This document shows positions 19,958-26,942 of a stretch of 64,000 bases of DNA, in pieces. The position numbers and the translations under genes are program-made. The notes under the pieces are model-generated. The model was given only the letters and a program-made list of their open reading frames with translations, was not told the DNA's origin and did no database searches. This DNA comes from G020353115 sp964389685 (lineage in GTDB: Bacteria > Bacteroidota > Bacteroidia > Bacteroidales > VadinHA17): positions 4,917-68,916 of the forward strand of contig CAYMFM010000014.1 of the NCBI GenBank assembly GCA_964389685.1, written 5' to 3'. Positions within the stretch are counted from its first letter, which is position 1, and every line of letters begins with the position of its first letter.

Positions 19958-21313
19958 TCATGGCTCAACCCGTGGAGGATTTGTATCCTCACTCTTCCGT
20001 AAAAAAGAGGAATACCAGTTGATGTTCCTGGAAAGGTACATGGTTATACCCAGGGCAAGGAACAGACCTATGCTTCCCAGCAGCAATGCAAAATCCTGCA
20101 GTTGAAGAACAGTGAATAAAAATGCGTAAAGAACCACGAGGCACGATGCCGTGATCAGGGTCTGTTTCCAGTTCTTAAAAATGGCTCTTGCATACGAACT
20201 GATCATGATGATGATCGCCAGGCTCGAAAACAGATAGGCAAGGTTCAGGCGAATCTGCTCCGAGAGCGAAAGGAGAAGAACATAAAAAATGAGGAGTGCC
20301 AGCCCTACCAGAAGGTATTGAACCGGATGAATGCGCATCCCCCCGAGAATTTCAACAAAAAGGAAGATCAAAAAAGTGAGCGAAAGAAACATGATGGCAT
20401 ATTTTACCGAACGGTATGTCTTCTGATACTGATCGACCGGGAGTAGAAAATTAACTCCAAACTCCGATCCGTCAAATCCATAGTCGCTCCCTTTCCATTG
20501 CTGGGGATAATTGCGGTTCAAATCCAGGATATTCCATTCTGCAGAAAATCCCTCCGGTGTAATACTCCTGCTTTCAGGCAGGAAAGCCCCGTTGAAACTG
20601 GGATTGCTCCATTCCGATCTCAGTGTAACATGGGTCGTTTTTCCAGCCGGGATAAAATTCAGCGATCCGCTTCCGTTGAGGTCCAGTTGAATTTCAAAGG
20701 GATATCCTGTTGAGGGGATTTCATGCTCCAGGGGAAAATCCGTTCGGATACCCGATTGGAACATACCCGGGTTTTGCAGACCAGGTTGTATCGCGACCTG
20801 TTTACCATTAATGGTGGCTGATGCTCCGGATTTGATACCCCTCATGTCCGGTATCCCAAGTGAAAGAAAGGCTTCATCCCAAAGAATCTCTTTTTCCGGG
20901 ATTTTCCAGGTGGAAAAATCCGGATGGGAGATGGTTCCACGGATGTTTAACCGTGCCTGGTAAACGATCGCTCCATATATCCCCCGGTAACGTACCTCGG
21001 TACCAACCTCTCCTGCAATGACCAGTTCATCCGGCAGAAAGTGAACGACGTTCACGTGTCGGATGGTTTCTTTATCATCCTTACTGTACCAATAGTAGGG
21101 GATAGATAAGATGGGTCCTGCTATGGTTTGACTGTTGCCCCATTTGGAGAAGATATCCTCTTCAACACTCCCCCGCAGATTCTCCCGCTCGGTGATCAGG
21201 TTTTTAATCATTTGTGCAGGGATCAGCAGCATGAGAATGATAAAGCCAATGATCAATAATTTTATTGTGATTGAGTTTGCAAACCAGTCTCTTGTCTCTT
21301 TGATTGTGTTCAT
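19958..21313 (-). CDS. creD: CreD-family inner membrane protein
   Basis: 451-residue CreD/Cet family protein. It has one N-terminal membrane helix (about residues 18-36), a large periplasmic domain up to about 310, and a cluster of five to six helices to the C-terminus. In enterobacteria CreD is the main output of the CreBC system and affects envelope stability. In Bacteroidota it usually travels with a small HTH_34 regulator, as here. A copy of the shared 21-bp operator (21335-21355) lies 22 bp before its start, so it may have its own regulated promoter. Confidence 0.88.
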   Translation of the reverse strand: MNTIKETRDWFANSITIKLLIIGFIILMLLIPAQMIKNLITERENLRGSVEEDIFSKWGNSQTIAGPILSIPYYWYSKDDKETIRHVNVVHFLPDELVIAGEVGTEVRYRGIYGAIVYQARLNIRGTISHPDFSTWKIPEKEILWDEAFLSLGIPDMRGIKSGASATINGKQVAIQPGLQNPGMFQSGIRTDFPLEHEIPSTGYPFEIQLDLNGSGSLNFIPAGKTTHVTLRSEWSNPSFNGAFLPESRSITPEGFSAEWNILDLNRNYPQQWKGSDYGFDGSEFGVNFLLPVDQYQKTYRSVKYAIMFLSLTFLIFLFVEILGGMRIHPVQYLLVGLALLIFYVLLLSLSEQIRLNLAYLFSSLAIIIMISSYARAIFKNWKQTLITASCLVVLYAFLFTVLQLQDFALLLGSIGLFLALGITMYLSRNINWYSSFLRKSEDTNPPRVEP

Positions 21314-21334
21314 GGTGGTTTATTTTAATATATT

Positions 21335-21355
21335 AAAGTACTTTGAATTACAAAG
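21335..21355 (-). promoter_or_regulatory. Operator copy 2, upstream of creD
   Basis: 21-bp block with the core dyad CTTTG-AATTA-CAAAG. It differs at a single base from the block at 22321-22341 in front of the operon. Likely binding site for the HTH_34 regulator encoded next to it. The promoter match around this copy is weaker. Confidence 0.7.
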
Positions 21356-21371
21356 GGAACAGATAAAAAAA

Positions 21372-21671
21372 TTATTTTTGTTCTTTAAGGATTTTTTCCA
21401 GTGCATCCAGGTGGTTTTGAAAGGAGATTTTCCCTTTTGCAGTTGCCCTGTAGCTGGTTTTTGGTTTCCTTCCGATGAACTGTTTTTTCACAATGATCAA
21501 TTCCCTTTTTTCCAGTGCTTTCAAATGACTGGCAAGATTTCCATCTGTGGTTTCAAGGAGCTCCTTGAATGAATTGAAATCCACCCATTCGTTCACCATC
21601 AAGACCGACATGATTCCCAGACGGATCCTGCTGTCATAGACTTTATCCAGGTGTTCAATTGGATTCTCCAT
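21372..21671 (-). CDS. Winged-helix transcriptional regulator (HTH_34 family)
   Basis: 99-residue single-domain DNA-binding protein of the MarR/ArsR-like HTH_34 (PF13601) type. The helix-turn-helix lies around residues 30-60 (FKELLETTDGNLASHLKAL) and the basic wing around 62-80 (IVKKQFIGRKPKTSYRAT). It has no ligand domain, so the signal may come through the co-transcribed membrane protein that ends 3 bp upstream. The paired operators at 21335 and 22321 are its probable targets, and the position of the latter on the -7 element suggests autorepression. Confidence 0.88.
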   Translation of the reverse strand: MENPIEHLDKVYDSRIRLGIMSVLMVNEWVDFNSFKELLETTDGNLASHLKALEKRELIIVKKQFIGRKPKTSYRATAKGKISFQNHLDALEKILKEQK

Positions 21672-21674
21672 GCG

Positions 21675-22307
21675 CTATCTATCGTATTTGAGGTGCATGT
21701 ATGAACCGTATGCAATGTGAAAGATCCCGAATCCTATTGCCCAGAATATCAATCCGATAGCTGGGAATAGTAATGCAAAGATACCACAAATGATATTCGC
21801 CAGACCCAGGTAACGCACTTCGTTCAGTGTGAAATTGCTGGCATTGTAAAGTGCAAGACCGTAAAAAATCATAGAGAGTGAGATCACGATCGACACATTG
21901 CCGTTAATGAACAGGATCAGACAAAAGACGCCACCTGCGGTCAGGGGGATGAACAGGTTTGCAAGGAGACGCCTGGTTGATTTGCTCCAGAAAGGAACGC
22001 CTTTCTTTTGAGCTTTTCTGTGGGAGAAATAATAACTGATACCCAATGCCAGCAACAATACAATCGTGGCATCCAGGAACAGGTACCACATGAGTTGTTT
22101 ATAGGAGAGATCAGGGATTGGTTCTATACCTTCAGGATAGCCGTGTGCTTCAAATCCAAGGATCCACCAGGCAATCACCGCACCGATCAGCGCAAAGACA
22201 CCGGCAAAAATGCCCGATAATCCGCTGAGCGAGATAAACCGGGTGGAGCGTTCCATGAGCGATCTGATCTCATTCAGGCTTTCCAGCTGTTCATCTTTTG
22301 TAGCCAT
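21675..22307 (-). CDS. Multi-pass membrane protein of regulator-creD operon
   Basis: 210 residues with about six hydrophobic helices after a soluble 25-residue N-terminus that contains LNEIRSLMERSTRF. No catalytic motif is visible and I cannot name a family with certainty. It is first in the operon, before the HTH_34 regulator and CreD. That arrangement is recurrent in Bacteroidota and suggests a sensor or envelope-stress role. Its promoter is one of the best consensus matches in the window. Confidence 0.75.
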   Translation of the reverse strand: MATKDEQLESLNEIRSLMERSTRFISLSGLSGIFAGVFALIGAVIAWWILGFEAHGYPEGIEPIPDLSYKQLMWYLFLDATIVLLLALGISYYFSHRKAQKKGVPFWSKSTRRLLANLFIPLTAGGVFCLILFINGNVSIVISLSMIFYGLALYNASNFTLNEVRYLGLANIICGIFALLFPAIGLIFWAIGFGIFHIAYGSYMHLKYDR

Positions 22308-22320
22308 CTTCTATGTTTTA

Positions 22321-22341
22321 AAAGTACTTTGAAATACAAAG
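22321..22341 (-). promoter_or_regulatory. Operator copy 1, over the operon promoter
   Basis: 21-bp block with core CTTTG-AAATA-CAAAG, a 5-bp inverted repeat, identical at 20 of 21 positions to the creD copy. It overlaps the -7 element at 22337-22344, the usual position for a repressor site. Confidence 0.75.
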
Positions 22342-22367
22342 TTAAATGAATTATTTTAATGTGCAAA
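22337..22367 (-). promoter_or_regulatory. Consensus Bacteroidetes promoter of the creD operon
   Basis: On the minus strand TTTG (22364-22367), exactly 19 bp, then TAACTTTG (22337-22344). Both elements match the Bacteroidetes TTTG-N19-TAnnTTTG consensus perfectly. The -7 ends 29 bp before the first ATG of the operon. Confidence 0.75.
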
Positions 22368-22445
22368 TGGAAAGTGGTTGTTATATTCATTTTTCACATT
22401 TCAGAAAGGAACTTAAATTTTCATAAAAAATACTTCTAAAGAAAA

Positions 22446-22470
22446 GTTATTGGGTTAGTGGTTATTAAGT
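22446..22470. repeat. 25-bp dispersed repeat, copy 1
   Basis: Identical at 25 of 25 bases to 37653-37677. The sequence is GTTATTGG-GTTAGTG-GTTATTAAGT, itself made of 7/8-bp GTTA phrases. Related phrases occur at 37867-37905 and 63371-63410. Confidence 0.9.
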
Positions 22471-22636
22471 TATTGATTCCATAGATATTAACCTTTGCCT
22501 TAACGCCTGGAGAATTTCGGTCCATGGAATAATTTCCTATAGAATTACCATGCAGTTGGACCATATTATTTTTTGGGTATACACTAGCCTCGGGTTACGG
22601 TCACTACCGTTCCCTCACCCGGGGCTATTGATTATT

Positions 22637-22653
22637 ATACCCCTCTGGGGTAT
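22637..22653. repeat. Perfect 7-bp hairpin, triloop TCT
   Basis: ATACCCC-TCT-GGGGTAT. It lies about 250 bp beyond the TonB receptor stop. No T-run follows on the minus strand, so it is not a classical terminator. Confidence 0.7.
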
Positions 22654-22764
22654 TCTTTACAATGTACCAAAGGTGGCATAACCATACTCCCGAAGCTACA
22701 TTTTTAGTAGCGAAGGAGACCCAGTAACCAGCCCGCCCGTTCGAATGACCTCCGGTCGGGCAGT

Positions 22765-22785
22765 ACCGAGCACTGAGCACCCAGC
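22765..22785. repeat. Heptamer phrase array (ACNNAGC)
   Basis: Three contiguous 7-bp units: ACCGAGC, ACTGAGC, ACCCAGC. Confidence 0.7.
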
Positions 22786-22798
22786 ACGCATTCTTTTC

Positions 22799-22830
22799 GT
22801 CTCATAGTCTCATCGTCTCACCGTCTCAAC
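22799..22830 (-). repeat. Octamer phrase array (GTCTCANN x4)
   Basis: Four units with an exact 8-bp period: GTCTCATA, GTCTCATC, GTCTCACC, GTCTCAAC. On the minus strand each reads NNTGAGAC, the same form as the octamers at 40531-40578 and 55141-55156. In this orientation it follows the TonB receptor gene. Confidence 0.85.
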
Positions 22831-22903
22831 CTCTTTGTCCTTCAGTCCCTTCGGTATAATCTGGAATTGATGGCTCAACATCTCGAAATTTCCAGGTTAG
22901 TAT

Positions 22904-25339
22904 TTAGTATTTTATATCGATTGATATCCCTGCATAAAACATTGTTCCAAATAGAGGAGCATACATAAATGCAGCATCATCAGTATGTTTTTCACTTTGT
23001 ATGTAGTTAAGTATATTATTTACTCCGGCATAGAATTTAAACATGTTCAGGGTTTTTGAAATCCTTCCATTGAAAATCATAAAAGGATCTGTTTCTTTAA
23101 TCCTGGTTTGGTCACCAATATCCGGATCAATGTCCTCATTGTAATAATCTATATACATTTTACCCTGGTAGCTACCTGTAAACACAATGCTCCAATCTTT
23201 AGGAGTATATTCTATCTTTATATTACCGGTTGTTTGAGGGAACCGGGAAATATATTTGCTGATTTCTGCATATGGCGTTTTTTCCCAATCTTCTCTGATA
23301 TTGTCAAATTTCCCTTGATTAAATGTTAAATCAACGCCTAAAACCAATTCTTTTATCAATTCTGCTAATACTGATATTTCAACACCTTGTACAAAAGCAT
23401 CATCAATATTTTTCCATTCATAATCATAACCTAAAGCTGCAATATCTGGTCCTGCATCGCTGAAGGCAATTTTATCCTTTAGATCGGTTCTGAACAAATT
23501 AGTACTCACCCTGAATTTCTTTCCGTAATAATCAAAAGATAAATTATAACTTAAAGAAGTTTCCGGTTTTAAATCGGATGATTTCCATACCCTGGGTGAG
23601 CCACTGCACAGGTGCAGGTCTTCTGAGAATCCATAAGGTGCCCGAAACCCCGTTCCTGTATTTCCTCTTATGGTAATTCTATCTGAAAGCTTATATTTGA
23701 TTGCAATTCTTGGATTTATACTTGTTTCATCAAATTTGGCTATCGGGAATATTTTTTCTTCCGTAACTTGTCGGTTTGCCTTGTATTCCTCCTTTGATTG
23801 ATGAACATCCAACCTCACACCGGGAACAATGGTAATTTTCTCAGTTAAAGCCCATTCATCCTGAGTGAAAAAGCCAACTTCAAATGCTGATTTTTTGCTT
23901 GACGACTTGTACGATTCTCCCAGATGATTGCTTTCAGGATCAACAACTATATACATTCCTGATTCATCAAGTTTATTATAATATACCTGTGTCCCGATGA
24001 GCAGCTGGTGATTTCTTATCATTTTCCCATACGTAAATGTTGAAGTTATAGAATTCTCCTTTGCAAGGTATGGTCTCATATTCCTCAAATCCGGAATACT
24101 ATCACCATGTGTTTCCATATAATCTCCAAGGTATGAATCATTTGTGGCATTTCTATTATGATTGACGTATGCCAAAGAAAAATTAAGATCAGTATTATTC
24201 TTACATGTCTTACTATATGAAAGTTCTGAAGAATATCTGTCAGTGGTTATATTCTCTGTCCCATCTGTCAGTGGATTTTTATAATAATCGTCATCCATTA
24301 TTCCTCCCTGTCGATTTTCATGAAGATATGTACCCCTAATGATAAGTTTACCATTATCTGAAATGAGATCATTCACGTGCAGGCTAAATCCCGCATTGGT
24401 CAGGTTAGTAGCAACCCTGTCAGAAATACCATCTTTTTTCTTCACTTCATTAAGGGTCATCCCGTCAGAAGTCTCATCAATTGCATTACCTGTAAGTATT
24501 TGTGCAAAAACATTCAATCCTATATTTCCCTTATCGTTTCTGATTGAGGAGGAAACACCATATTTGTTCGTATTATACTTGCCAAATTGCAGATCAACTT
24601 TTGTTGAAGGTGAAAGAGATGGCTCTTTGGTAATAATATTTATTGCCCCTGCAACAGCACTGCTTCCGTAAAGGGCAGAACCTGCCCCTTTAACAATTTC
24701 AACCCTGTCAATATCTATTGTGCTGATTTGTTGTAGTCCATAAACTCCTGCTAAACCCGAATAAATTGGTTGTCCGTTTATCAGGATCTGAGTATGTTCG
24801 GCACCTAATCCCTGCATCCTGATCATTGTAAAATTACAGTATTGGCATTGTTGTTCTACCCTGATACCTGGCGTGCCTTCGAAAAGCTGGAAAAGATTAT
24901 TTGCATTTTTTGTTTCAATTTCTTTTGCCGTAATTACTTCTGTCCTTAAAGGAACGTCTTTTATATAATGTTTTGTTCTTGTTCCGGTAACTACTACCTG
25001 TTCTAGTTGCAAAACATCCTCTTCCAGTTCAAAAAATAATTCCACCGCTTTCCCTTTTTCCATAAAAACTTCTTCTTCCTGTGTTTTATAACCTATTGCA
25101 CTAGCAATAATGATATTTTTCCCTATTGGTAAATTTGCCAGTTTATAATGGCCGGTAAAATCGGTTATCGTTCCAATATTTGTTCCTTTTACAATAATAT
25201 TTGCAAATGGTATATGTTCTTTATCTGATTTGGATTTAACATCTCCAAACAACATTGCATCTGTCTTCTGGCATCTGGCTTGTATGCCTTGTAACATGAT
25301 AAAAGAAAACAATATTAAGATTAGATGAATTGTTTTCAT
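22904..25339 (-). CDS. TonB-dependent outer membrane receptor
   Basis: 811-residue receptor. It has a signal peptide (residues 1-22), a CarboxypepD_reg-like beta-sandwich (about 27-108), a TonB-box-like stretch near LEQVVVTGTR, a plug (about 125-240), and a 22-strand barrel ending in an aromatic-rich segment (YAGISIDIKY). The plug carries an unusual CQYC pair (Cys165, Cys168) followed by RMQGLGAEHTQILINGQPIYSG. Such a CxxC suggests metal or heme-related recognition. Immediately upstream is a His-rich membrane protein, which fits a metal-uptake role. Ligand not provable from sequence. Confidence 0.9.
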   Translation of the reverse strand: MKTIHLILILFSFIMLQGIQARCQKTDAMLFGDVKSKSDKEHIPFANIIVKGTNIGTITDFTGHYKLANLPIGKNIIIASAIGYKTQEEEVFMEKGKAVELFFELEEDVLQLEQVVVTGTRTKHYIKDVPLRTEVITAKEIETKNANNLFQLFEGTPGIRVEQQCQYCNFTMIRMQGLGAEHTQILINGQPIYSGLAGVYGLQQISTIDIDRVEIVKGAGSALYGSSAVAGAINIITKEPSLSPSTKVDLQFGKYNTNKYGVSSSIRNDKGNIGLNVFAQILTGNAIDETSDGMTLNEVKKKDGISDRVATNLTNAGFSLHVNDLISDNGKLIIRGTYLHENRQGGIMDDDYYKNPLTDGTENITTDRYSSELSYSKTCKNNTDLNFSLAYVNHNRNATNDSYLGDYMETHGDSIPDLRNMRPYLAKENSITSTFTYGKMIRNHQLLIGTQVYYNKLDESGMYIVVDPESNHLGESYKSSSKKSAFEVGFFTQDEWALTEKITIVPGVRLDVHQSKEEYKANRQVTEEKIFPIAKFDETSINPRIAIKYKLSDRITIRGNTGTGFRAPYGFSEDLHLCSGSPRVWKSSDLKPETSLSYNLSFDYYGKKFRVSTNLFRTDLKDKIAFSDAGPDIAALGYDYEWKNIDDAFVQGVEISVLAELIKELVLGVDLTFNQGKFDNIREDWEKTPYAEISKYISRFPQTTGNIKIEYTPKDWSIVFTGSYQGKMYIDYYNEDIDPDIGDQTRIKETDPFMIFNGRISKTLNMFKFYAGVNNILNYIQSEKHTDDAAFMYAPLFGTMFYAGISIDIKY

Positions 25340-25495
25340 TTTTTACGTTTTTATTGATTTATTAAACCTATCCTTTCCCTGTTTTCATTGTTTCTGGAAG
25401 GATAAGCCTTAAATACACTTTTAAAAAAAGTGTTTATAGCTAATCAGCCAAAGCAAGAAAAAATTGACGATCTATTTTCAAGCAGATTAAAATCT

Positions 25496-25891
25496 TTAGG
25501 GAATTTTAAAAAGAGAATAATGGGGTGGGGGAGCACGTTTCCTAAATAAAGGATAAAAATCCTTTCCTGGAATTATCCAATTTGAAAAGGTATTAATGTT
25601 TTTAAAATGTATTCTGCAAGGACTGAATATTAATCCAATCGAGAACAAAAAGACAGAATTAGCAATCAATCCTAATATAAAAAATTCAAGATTTGTATGA
25701 TGATGGGATTTCTCCGGAGAATTTTTATCATGTTGTTTATCATAGGGATGCGCATGATATATTATAACCCCATTTATTAATTTATGATAATGCCTGTTTG
25801 TAGATGAATTAATAATAAGACAAACTAATGCAGGTAATAATACTGCAACTAAATATTTTCTCATTTGCCGAGCAAGATTCATAAAATTCAT
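25496..25891 (-). CDS. Small His-rich membrane protein beside TonB receptor
   Basis: About 131 residues from the ATG at 25891; the frame continues to a GTG at 25921, so the start is uncertain. One hydrophobic helix lies near the N-terminus and another in the middle (LGLIANSVFLFSIGLIF). Between them is a stretch rich in His and Asp (HYHKLING, HAHPYDKQHD, KSHHHT), a likely metal-binding loop. The C-terminus has RAPPPHY, a pattern I associate with short proteins encoded before metal-related TonB receptors in Bacteroidota. No family name is assigned. It is co-directional with the receptor, 156 bp upstream of it, so probably the same regulon. Confidence 0.65.
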   Translation of the reverse strand: MNFMNLARQMRKYLVAVLLPALVCLIINSSTNRHYHKLINGVIIYHAHPYDKQHDKNSPEKSHHHTNLEFFILGLIANSVFLFSIGLIFSPCRIHFKNINTFSNWIIPGKDFYPLFRKRAPPPHYSLFKIP

Positions 25892-25994
25892 TTTCCAGAA
25901 GCGTAGAACAAATTTAAACACTTGTATGACAATGTACGATCATATTTTTTATTTTTTTTTTTATATTGCAAATTCCGGACAGACTGAGCACTTC

Positions 25995-26055
25995 ATTCAG
26001 TGCCATTCCGCTAAAGCGGACTTTTGTTCCAATCCAAAAGAATATGGCACTGAAT
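25995..26055. repeat. Branched palindromic element A (12-bp stem, two hairpins)
   Basis: Outer arms ATTCAGTGCCAT (25995-26006) and ATGGCACTGAAT (26044-26055) pair perfectly over 12 bp. Inside are two more perfect hairpins back to back: TCCGCT-AA-AGCGGA (26007-26020) and CTTTTG-8 nt-CAAAAG (26021-26040), then an unpaired AAT. The predicted fold is a three-way junction. Confidence 0.85.
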
Positions 26056-26277
26056 TAATGAATAAATGCAATCAAACATGTAAATTGCAACCTGTAACCT
26101 TTAGCTTAATAAGTTTATTATTCATAAATGATCTTTCCACTTGACTTTCTATTCAGTCTTATGTTGAAGCAATAATCTAAATTCGCAATTACTCGCCATG
26201 CTTTCAGCATGTCTCATGAGACCGCCCGCCTGAATGAATTTATTCGGGCAGGCTACGCTCAGTTCGAAATCCGCCTG

Positions 26278-26290
26278 CCTGCCAGGCAGG
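26278..26290. repeat. Palindrome CCTGCC-A-GGCAGG
   Basis: Perfect 6-bp arms, bordered on both sides by the direct repeat GAAATCCGC (26266-26274 and 26290-26298). A similar GCCTGC-G-GCAGGC lies at 26652-26664. Confidence 0.75.
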
Positions 26291-26313
26291 AAATCCGCAT
26301 TGTCACAATTTAA

Positions 26314-26341
26314 CTCTGTACTCTGTACCATGAACTCTGTA
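26314..26341 (-). repeat. Heptamer phrase array (CTCTGTA)
   Basis: CTCTGTA at 26314-26320, 26321-26327 and 26335-26341, all in one 7-bp register. The reverse form TACAGAG is the unit of the array at 55093-55120. On the minus strand it lies downstream of the CHAT gene. Confidence 0.75.
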
Positions 26342-26393
26342 CTCCTCCCCATGCCCTACTTTGTCCGCCGAAGTTTTAACGAAGGCGGATGCT

Positions 26394-26439
26394 CCATGCC
26401 CCAAGCCCCATGCTAACTCATCAATCATCATTCATCCAC
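26394..26439. repeat. Two adjoining heptamer arrays
   Basis: CCATGCC, CCAAGCC, CCATGCT (26394-26414), then after 4 bp CATCAAT, CATCATT, CATCCAC (26419-26439). The first set mirrors the NGCATRG array at 40459-40507 on the other strand. Confidence 0.75.
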
Positions 26440-26440
26440 A

Positions 26441-26494
26441 GTGAAATATGCTCCTTCGTCGCATTTCACCCTGATGAAATAAAAAGAATTTCAT
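26441..26494. repeat. Pair of GAAAT/ATTTC hairpins
   Basis: GTGAAAT (26441-26447) pairs with ATTTCAC (26463-26469), and ATGAAAT (26474-26480) with ATTTCAT (26488-26494). All arms are perfect. The GTGAAAT/ATTTCAC arm pair recurs in the elements at 57301-57352 and 57743-57793. Confidence 0.7.
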
Positions 26495-26522
26495 GGGGTA
26501 AACGTGGCAGGCACTCATCATT

Positions 26523-26544
26523 TGCCGTAGGCACGCCTATGGCG
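26523..26544. repeat. 22-bp double hairpin, copy 1 (inverted)
   Basis: TGCC-GTA-GGCA followed directly by CGCC-TAT-GGCG. Its reverse complement matches 44765-44786 at 21 of 22 bases. Confidence 0.85.
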
Positions 26545-26791
26545 CATCATTCATCACTCCTGCCGGCAGTGTAATACTTCACAATTTAGGTAACAAAATT
26601 TCAAATAACCATCTAAACTTTACCCCGGCAGGGGTAGAACATTGAATCCTTGCCTGCGGCAGGCAGGCCGCTGGGATTCCTTCGACCATTGACTCCTTAA
26701 CACTAGTAAAAAATACCCATTGAATAGCTAAATAATTTTAGATCGCTTATGCTCCTGAAATTATAGTCTCACTAACGTATAACTTTTAACC

Positions 26792-26930
26792 CGAAAAATT
26801 CTTTGAATTTTTCGCCATTTATGGCTGACGAAAAGTCAAATTCAAGTATGTCAACTGTTTCACTCAACAGTTATCTTCAAAACTGATGAAAATTTCATAC
26901 CCAAACTTGAGGGTATTGAATTTGACTTTT
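26792..26930. repeat. Branched palindromic element C, 3' of the CHAT gene
   Basis: A perfect hairpin CGAAAAATTC-TTT-GAATTTTTCG (26792-26814) is followed by 15-bp perfect outer arms AAAAGTCAAATTCAA (26831-26845) and its complement (26916-26930). These enclose three further perfect inverted repeats: AACTGTT/AACAGTT (26853-26872), ATGAAA-A-TTTCAT (26886-26898) and ATACCC/GGGTAT (26897-26916). It begins 12 bp after the CHAT stop on the minus strand and could act as a 3' processing or stability structure. Confidence 0.8.
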
Positions 26931-26942
26931 ATCAGGGTTAAC

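Larger units (their letters stand above)
22368..22903. other. Gene-free spacer with hairpins and phrase arrays
   Basis: No credible coding frame. Contents in order: a 25-bp sequence at 22446-22470 that recurs exactly at 37653-37677; a nested hairpin 22591-22621 (CGGGT/ACCCG around ACGGT-CACT-ACCGT); a perfect hairpin ATACCCC-TCT-GGGGTAT at 22637-22653; GCTAC/GTAGC at 22695-22711; GCCCG/CGGGC at 22731-22761 enclosing GACC-TCC-GGTC; then the heptamer and octamer arrays at 22765 and 22799. The downstream half lies 3' of the TonB receptor. Confidence 0.8.
25922..26942. other. 1-kb gene-free spacer of palindromic elements
   Basis: Only short, low-quality frames exist here, none with a domain or consistent codon use. 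The DNA is a chain of inverted repeats and 7-bp phrase arrays: branched element 25995-26055; GCCCG...CGGGC near 26225-26250; CCTGCC-A-GGCAGG 26278-26290 with flanking direct repeats GAAATCCGC; heptamers 26314-26341; TCCGCC...GGCGGA 26363-26388; heptamers 26394-26439; two GAAAT/ATTTC hairpins 26441-26494; double hairpin 26523-26544; GCCTGC-G-GCAGGC 26652-26664; and the branched element 26792-26930. Confidence 0.8.

Noticed and set aside
25995..26055. Integron attC site
   Set aside because: No R/L box core GTTRRRY, no integrase, no cassette array.
25926..26574. Several 60-72 residue frames in the 1-kb spacer
   Set aside because: They run through perfect palindromes and heptamer arrays; no consistent codon use or homology-like motif.
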